From CAWJFP01 sp963842155 (GTDB lineage: Bacteria; Pseudomonadota; Alphaproteobacteria; JACZXZ01), in assembly GCA_963842155.1 (NCBI GenBank), contig CAWJFP010000015.1:1-64000 (forward strand): 64,000 nucleotides of DNA, in the 5' to 3' direction. This document shows positions 58,175-64,000 of the stretch, piece after piece. Position 1 is the first letter of the stretch; each line of letters starts with the position of its first letter. The notes beneath the pieces were generated by a model, which saw nothing but the letters and a program-made list of their open reading frames with translations, was not told where the DNA came from and did not search any database. Position numbers and translations under genes: made by a program.

Positions 58175-59743
58175 ATGGCCAAATATGATCTCAACGACGA
58201 TTCGGTCGTCGTCATCATCGGATCGGGCGCAGGCGGCGGCACGCTCGCCAACGAGCTGTGCCAGAAGGGCGTCAAGGTCGTGGTGCTCGAAGCCGGCAAG
58301 CGCTTCACGCGCGACGATCTCGTCAACAACGAATGGGCGGCGTTCCTGCAGCTGGCCTGGCTCGACAAGCGGACCACCTCGGGCAATTGGCGCGTGGCCA
58401 AGGACTTTCCGAATCTGCCGAGCTGGATCTGCAAGACGGTCGGCGGCACCACGGTGCATTGGGCGGGCGCGAGCCTGCGTTTCCAGCCGCACGAATTCGC
58501 CGTGCGCACCGCCTATGGTGACATCGCCGGCGCCAATCTGCTCGATTGGCCGATAACCCTCGCGGACCTCGAGCCCTATTACGCCAAGGCCGAGGACAAA
58601 TTGGGCGTGACGCGAACCAACGGGATTCCGGGGCTGCCCGGCAACAACAACTTCAAGGTCATGTATTGGGGCGCGACGCGCGTCGGCTACAAGGACGTGC
58701 ATACCGGGCGCATGGCGATCAACAGCCAGCCGCGCCACGACCGGGACGCCTGCTGGCAGATGGGCTTCTGTTTCCAAGGCTGCAAGTCGGGCGCCAAATG
58801 GTCGACGCTCTACACGGAAATCCCGGCTGGCGAGGCCACCGGGAGGCTCGAGGTTCGGCCCGAGTCAATGGCGCTCCAGCTCCAGCACGACAGCTCCGGT
58901 AAGGCGACAGGCGTGCTTTATGCGGACGCCAGCGGCGCGCAGCAGCTACAGAAGGCGCGCGTGGTATGCGTCGCGGGCAACTCGATCGAGACGCCCAGGC
59001 TCCTGCTCAATTCCCACTCCTCCACCTTCCCCAACGGGCTCGCCAATTCCTCGGGCCAAGTCGGCAAGAACTACATGCGGCACTTGACCGGGTCGGTCTA
59101 CGCGACTTTCGACCGCCCCGTGCATATGTACCGCGGCACCACGATGGCCGGCATCATAACGGACGAGGCAGGGAACGATCCCAAGCGCGGCTTCGTGGGC
59201 GGCTATCACATGGAGACGCTCTCGCTCGGCATTGCGTTCATGCCCGCCTTCCTTAATCCGGGCGCCTGGGGACGCGAATACACGCGCCTCCTCGACATGT
59301 ACGACCACATGGCCGGCATGTGGCTGGTCGGCGAGGATATGCCGCAAGAATCCAACCGCGTGACGCTCCACGCCACCGAGAAGGACAAGTGGGGCCTGCC
59401 GATCCCGAACGTGCATTACGACGACCACGCGAACGACCTCGCCATGCGCAACCACGGCTTCAAGCAAGGAACGGCCGTCTACAAGGCCGTGGGCGCAGTC
59501 GACGTCGTCGAGACGCCGCCCTACCCCTCGACCCATAATCTCGGCACCTGCCGGATGAGCGCGCGGCCCGAGGACGGGGTCTGCGACAAGTGGGGCCAGA
59601 CCCACGACGTGAAGAATCTGTTCATCTCCGACGGCAGCCAGTTCACCACCAGTGCCGCCGAGAACCCCACCCTCACCATCGTGACCTTGGCGATCCGCCA
59701 GGCCGATCACATCGCCGACCGCATGGCGAAAAAGGAGATTTGA
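58175..59743 (+). CDS. GMC-family dehydrogenase, large flavoprotein subunit
   Basis: A 522-aa FAD-dependent GMC oxidoreductase. The dinucleotide fold is VVIIGSGAGGGTLANELCQKGVKVVVLEAG, then TVHWAGASLRF and a closing GTCRMSARPEDGVCDKWGQTHDVKNLFISDGSQFTTSAAENPTLTIVTLAIRQADHI. No signal of its own, so it is probably carried by the small subunit. The active-site histidine-asparagine pair of the family lies near THNLGTC and the ENPTLT region. Electron acceptor in similar enzymes is a tri-haem cytochrome c, but none is encoded nearby. A strong hairpin follows the stop. Confidence 0.88.
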   Translation: MAKYDLNDDSVVVIIGSGAGGGTLANELCQKGVKVVVLEAGKRFTRDDLVNNEWAAFLQLAWLDKRTTSGNWRVAKDFPNLPSWICKTVGGTTVHWAGASLRFQPHEFAVRTAYGDIAGANLLDWPITLADLEPYYAKAEDKLGVTRTNGIPGLPGNNNFKVMYWGATRVGYKDVHTGRMAINSQPRHDRDACWQMGFCFQGCKSGAKWSTLYTEIPAGEATGRLEVRPESMALQLQHDSSGKATGVLYADASGAQQLQKARVVCVAGNSIETPRLLLNSHSSTFPNGLANSSGQVGKNYMRHLTGSVYATFDRPVHMYRGTTMAGIITDEAGNDPKRGFVGGYHMETLSLGIAFMPAFLNPGAWGREYTRLLDMYDHMAGMWLVGEDMPQESNRVTLHATEKDKWGLPIPNVHYDDHANDLAMRNHGFKQGTAVYKAVGAVDVVETPPYPSTHNLGTCRMSARPEDGVCDKWGQTHDVKNLFISDGSQFTTSAAENPTLTIVTLAIRQADHIADRMAKKEI

Positions 59744-59760
59744 CGACCGCTTGATCAGGA

Positions 59761-59790
59761 CCCCCCGCGGCTCGCCATCGCCGCGGGGGG
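59761..59790. terminator. Strong GC hairpin after the GMC gene
   Basis: Perfect 11-bp stem ccccccgcggc (59761-59771) and gccgcgggggg (59780-59790) with an 8-base loop, 17 bp after the GMC stop. It lacks a T-run on either strand, so termination may need a factor; it lies between convergent genes and could act in both directions. Confidence 0.6.
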
Positions 59791-59834
59791 CGATAGAGAA
59801 CGGAGGCCGCCGCGAAGAAGCTCGATTTCGCAAT

Positions 59835-60509
59835 TCAGCGAGCGAGCTTCCAGCCCTCGAGATAAGCGGGGAGCTTGGTTCCCGCGACGAGCCGCGCGTC
59901 GGGCAAAGGCGGGCCGGCCGAAAGCGTCATGGGCAGCACCCCGGCCCAGATGGGAAGGGCGTAGTCCGGCTCGTCGTCGATCGGCCCGCCGGTCCGCACC
60001 TTGGCCGAGACCTCGTCGAGCTCCATGCCCAGCACGGTCGTCGCCTTGAGCTCCTGATCGCTGACCGGCCTGAGCTCGGGCCAGCGCCCGGGGAAGACGC
60101 GCTCGATGAAATTCTCGAGCGCGGCGAGCTTCGCCTCGCGCTCCTTCACGAGCTGCGCCACGCCGAAGGCCATCACCGCGCGGTAGTTGACCGAATGGTG
60201 GAAGCCGGAGCGCGCCAGCACGAAGCCGTCGAGATGGGTGACGGTAAGGCAGACGGGCACGCCCTTCTCGAGCGTGCGCAGCATGCGGCTCGCCGAGGAG
60301 CCGTGCCAATAGACATGATTGCCCTCGCGCCAATAGGAGGTGGGCGTCACATAGGGCTTGCCTTCGATCGTATAGCCGACATGGCAAAGGACGCCGGCGT
60401 CGAGGATGGCGTAGACGGTCGCGCGGTCGTAGTGGCCGCGCTTGGCCATCCGCCTCACGCGCGTGCGCGCGGTGGGCTTGAAGTCATCGGCCGGCTTATA
60501 GGCGTCCAT
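59835..60509 (-). CDS. Pyridoxamine 5'-phosphate oxidase-family protein (NimA-like)
   Basis: A 224-aa split-barrel flavin-type protein: KRGHYDRATVYAILDAGVLCHVGYTIEGKPYVTPTSYWREGNHVYWHGSSASRMLR is the NimA/PNPOx-like pattern, followed by VCLTVTHLDGFVLARSGFHHSVNYRAVMAFG. Proteins of this type bind FMN or haem-like cofactors and often have unknown substrates. AGGAGGAG precedes the ATG at 60509. A 3' remnant of a second copy is at 57130-57195. Confidence 0.85.
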   Translation of the reverse strand: MDAYKPADDFKPTARTRVRRMAKRGHYDRATVYAILDAGVLCHVGYTIEGKPYVTPTSYWREGNHVYWHGSSASRMLRTLEKGVPVCLTVTHLDGFVLARSGFHHSVNYRAVMAFGVAQLVKEREAKLAALENFIERVFPGRWPELRPVSDQELKATTVLGMELDEVSAKVRTGGPIDDEPDYALPIWAGVLPMTLSAGPPLPDARLVAGTKLPAYLEGWKLAR

Positions 60510-60606
60510 GGGCGCTCTCCTCCTGGCGGTCGCATGCTAGCCAAGAAGCCCGGGCAGGCGGAAGAGCGAAAAGCGAACGGCCTACGGCCCGTTCGAACAG
60601 GTTGCC

Positions 60607-62048
<1,442 letters not shown>

Positions 62049-62058
62049 CTCGCCGCCC

Positions 62059-62985
62059 TCATGCGGCGAGGCTCCTGAGCCGCCGCCACAAGGGCGCGAA
62101 AAGACCCTGCGGCAGGAAGAAGAGAATGAAAATGAGGATGATCGTATAGACCCAGAGACGATACTCGCTGAAGCCGCGCAGGAGCTCGGTCAGGAGATTG
62201 AGCAGCAGCGCGCCGCAGACCGGTCCGTAGATCGAGCCCATACCGCCGACATAGACCATGATGATGATGTTGATCGAGAGCACGACGGCGAAGAGATCGG
62301 GCCCGACCTGGAGCTGGTAATGGGCATAGAGCGCGCCGCCGAGGCCTGCGACGGCGGCGCTGATCATGAGCGAGGCGATCTTGTAGAAAGTGACGTCGAT
62401 GCCGGCCGCCTGGCAGGCCGCCTCGTCGCCGCGGGTGGCGCGCAGGATGGTGCCCCAGGGCGAGTTGGCGATGAGCTTGAGCGCGGTGACCGAGAAAGCG
62501 AGGCAAACGAGCGTGAGGCCATATTCGGCAAGCTCGGAATCGAACATGGGGGCGAGCCCGTTGAGCCCGTCCTGCCCGCCGGTATAGCGCGCGAAGATGA
62601 TGGTGAGGCTTTGCATCACCGCGGCGCCCGAGAGCATGGCAAGGGCGAAATAGGGCCCGCGCAGGCGCAGGGTGGGCAAGCCGATGACGATGCCGAAGAG
62701 CATGGCCACGAGCGGCGCCGCCAGGAGGCTCCACCACGGGCTCCAGCCGAAATCGACATTGAGGAAGCCGGCCGTGTAGGCGCCCGCGCCGATGAAGAGG
62801 GAGTGGCCGAAATTCTCGCGCCCCGTGAGGCCCGACATGAAATCCCAGCTCGCCGCCCACATGCCGTAGCAGACAGCCACCGTCAGCACGCCGGTGATGT
62901 AGCTGTTGCCGACAAGCCAGGGCGCGAGGGCGAGCGCCGTCAAGCCCAAGAGCGCCGCGAGCCAATCGATCTTGCGGGTGGCCAT
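62059..62985 (-). CDS. livM: ABC transporter permease LivM (operon 2)
   Basis: A 308-aa permease with about nine membrane segments. FMSGLTGRENFGHSLFIGAGAYTAGFL, LRGPYFALAMLSGAAVMQSLT, ATRGDEAACQAAGIDVTFYKI and VYVGGMGSIYGPVCGALLLN are LivM landmarks. The ATG at 62985 is seven bases after the livH stop at 62993. Confidence 0.92.
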   Translation of the reverse strand: MATRKIDWLAALLGLTALALAPWLVGNSYITGVLTVAVCYGMWAASWDFMSGLTGRENFGHSLFIGAGAYTAGFLNVDFGWSPWWSLLAAPLVAMLFGIVIGLPTLRLRGPYFALAMLSGAAVMQSLTIIFARYTGGQDGLNGLAPMFDSELAEYGLTLVCLAFSVTALKLIANSPWGTILRATRGDEAACQAAGIDVTFYKIASLMISAAVAGLGGALYAHYQLQVGPDLFAVVLSINIIIMVYVGGMGSIYGPVCGALLLNLLTELLRGFSEYRLWVYTIILIFILFFLPQGLFAPLWRRLRSLAA

Positions 62986-62992
62986 GCCGGGC

Positions 62993-63847
62993 TCAGAAGG
63001 CCGCGCGCTTGCCGAAGAAGCCGGCGGGCCGCAGGATGAGGGTGAGCAGCACGGCGGCCACCGAGACGATCTGCGACCATTCGATCGAGATCTTGAAGGC
63101 GACGATCGTCTCGGTATAGCCGAGGAGCAGAGCGCCCACGATCGAGCCGGGGATCGAGCCCAGCCCGCCGACCACCACGATGGCGAAGGCCTTGATGAGC
63201 GGCAGGAGGCCCATGCTCGGGATGACCGACTGGAAGGGCGCCACCAGCACGCCCGCCGCGGCCGCGATGCCCGCGGACAGCCCCATCACGATCGAATAGA
63301 TGCGGTCGGAGGGCACGCCCATATATTGCGCGGCCTCGGCGTCCTGCGCGACCGCGAGGATCGCCGAGCCGAGCCGCGTATGCTGCATGAAGAGCCACAG
63401 CGCCGACAGGATCGCGACGCTGCCGGAGAGCGCCAGGAGCCGCTGGCCGCTGATATCGACGCCGCCGAAATGCAAGGTGCCGCTCACCATCGAGGGCACG
63501 TTGCGCGCCTCGGAGCCGAAGACGAGCAGCAGCACCTGCTCCACCATGAGCGAGACGGCAAGCGTGATCATGAGCACGGCGAGCGTAGAGCGGCGCAGCG
63601 GCCTTACCAGGATGCGCTCGACGCCGACCCCGAAGAGCGCCACCAGCATCACCGCCACCGGTGCCGCAAGCCAGAGCGGGAAGCGCGCGTCCGCCGTGAG
63701 GGCGTAAACGAGATAGGCGCCGAGCGCATAGAAGGAGCCGTGCGCCAGATTGAGGATGCGCGCCACGCCGAAGATGAGCGTGAAGCCCATCGCCAATATG
63801 GCGTAGATGGCGCTGATCACGGCGCCATAGACGAGAATCTCGATCAA
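62993..63847 (-). CDS. livH: ABC transporter permease LivH (operon 2)
   Basis: A 284-aa permease. AVISAIYAILAMGFTLIFGVARILNLAHGSFYALGAYLVY is diagnostic; GLGSIPGSIVGALLLGYTETIVAF near the end is also typical. It differs clearly in sequence from the operon 1 LivH, so the two operons are not recent copies of each other. Confidence 0.92.
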   Translation of the reverse strand: MIEILVYGAVISAIYAILAMGFTLIFGVARILNLAHGSFYALGAYLVYALTADARFPLWLAAPVAVMLVALFGVGVERILVRPLRRSTLAVLMITLAVSLMVEQVLLLVFGSEARNVPSMVSGTLHFGGVDISGQRLLALSGSVAILSALWLFMQHTRLGSAILAVAQDAEAAQYMGVPSDRIYSIVMGLSAGIAAAAGVLVAPFQSVIPSMGLLPLIKAFAIVVVGGLGSIPGSIVGALLLGYTETIVAFKISIEWSQIVSVAAVLLTLILRPAGFFGKRAAF

Positions 63848-63860
63848 GGCGTTCGGCCGG

Positions 63861-64000
63861 TCATTTTTGCGGTAGCCAGGGCGGCATGATCATCTTGCCG
63901 GTGGCGAGCGCCTTGGGCCAGACGACGACGCGGCTCCCGTCGGGCTGCCATTGCACGAAGATCTGGTTGACCAGCCCCGGCCCGTCCCTGACGTCGTGCG
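63861..64000 (-). CDS. livK: ABC transporter substrate-binding protein LivK, C-terminal fragment (operon 2)
   Basis: Only the last 45 or so residues are in the window: GPGLVNQIFVQWQPDGSRVV followed by VWPKALATGKMIMPPWLPQK and a stop at 63861-63863. The ending VWP-x-x-A-TG-x-x-x-PPW is that of Liv-type binding proteins. It lies 13 bp before livH, as the first gene of the operon. The rest is off the window, so the ligand cannot be considered. Confidence 0.85.
   Translation of the reverse strand, partial: HDVRDGPGLVNQIFVQWQPDGSRVVVWPKALATGKMIMPPWLPQK

Overview
The window looks like chromosomal DNA of a high-GC alphaproteobacterium, most likely Hyphomicrobiales (Rhizobiales)-like. The reasons are a SciP (CtrA-inhibitor) gene with a CtrA-like box upstream, the block rne / amiC-type amidase / mrcA / prfB, a short-form CysE beside cysteine desulfurases, and two branched-chain amino acid type (Liv) ABC operons. 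No rRNA, CRISPR array or integrase gene was seen. There is one tRNA, tRNA-Met(CAT).

Layout. 1-2242: an IS1595-family element with terminal inverted repeats, a transposase, a 52-aa small ORF and an opposite-strand cargo gene with a HEPN-type RNxxxH motif. 2331-10127: sciP, two envelope proteins, maiA, a BepA-like M48 protease, a class I aminotransferase and rne. 10128-24398: the rne leader, a low-GC orphan, then amiC-mrcA-prfB-msrA, bcp-glnE and a large AsmA/YhdP-like protein. 24395-34759: tyrS, anmK, a hydrolase, cysE, two cysteine desulfurases, a ferredoxin, tenA, corA, mnmA and an SCP2 protein. 34879-39042: tRNA-Met, a PQQ-type dehydrogenase, a cysteine-dioxygenase-like cupin and a class III CoA-transferase. 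39227-43880: the first Liv operon. 44146-52443: an old yellow enzyme, a Vgb-like propeller, a 28-aa lysine-rich peptide, a GST, fetAB, an MFS exporter, a DUF1499 protein and an SDR. 52542-57111: a very large, compositionally foreign STAND NTPase with an N-terminal nuclease-like domain (Avs-like antiphage candidate). 57604-60509: a GMC dehydrogenase pair and a PNPOx-family protein. 60607-64000: a second Liv operon, running off the end.

The most interesting candidates are the Avs-like gene (52542-57111) and the IS1595 element carrying a HEPN-type cargo (1-2242). 

An important quality issue affects many genes. At least seven conserved genes (amidase, glnE, cysE, ferredoxin, PQQ dehydrogenase, the Avs-like gene, second livF) are each broken by what reads as exactly one extra base, always restorable by removing one base from a run of two or three identical bases. 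An eighth probable case is at the PQQ gene's 3' end. The uniform direction points to assembly or base-calling errors rather than gene decay, so I annotate these as single genes. The prfB frameshift at 15540-15546 is different: it is the natural programmed site. All functional calls come from reading motifs and comparing with remembered families; no database search was run.
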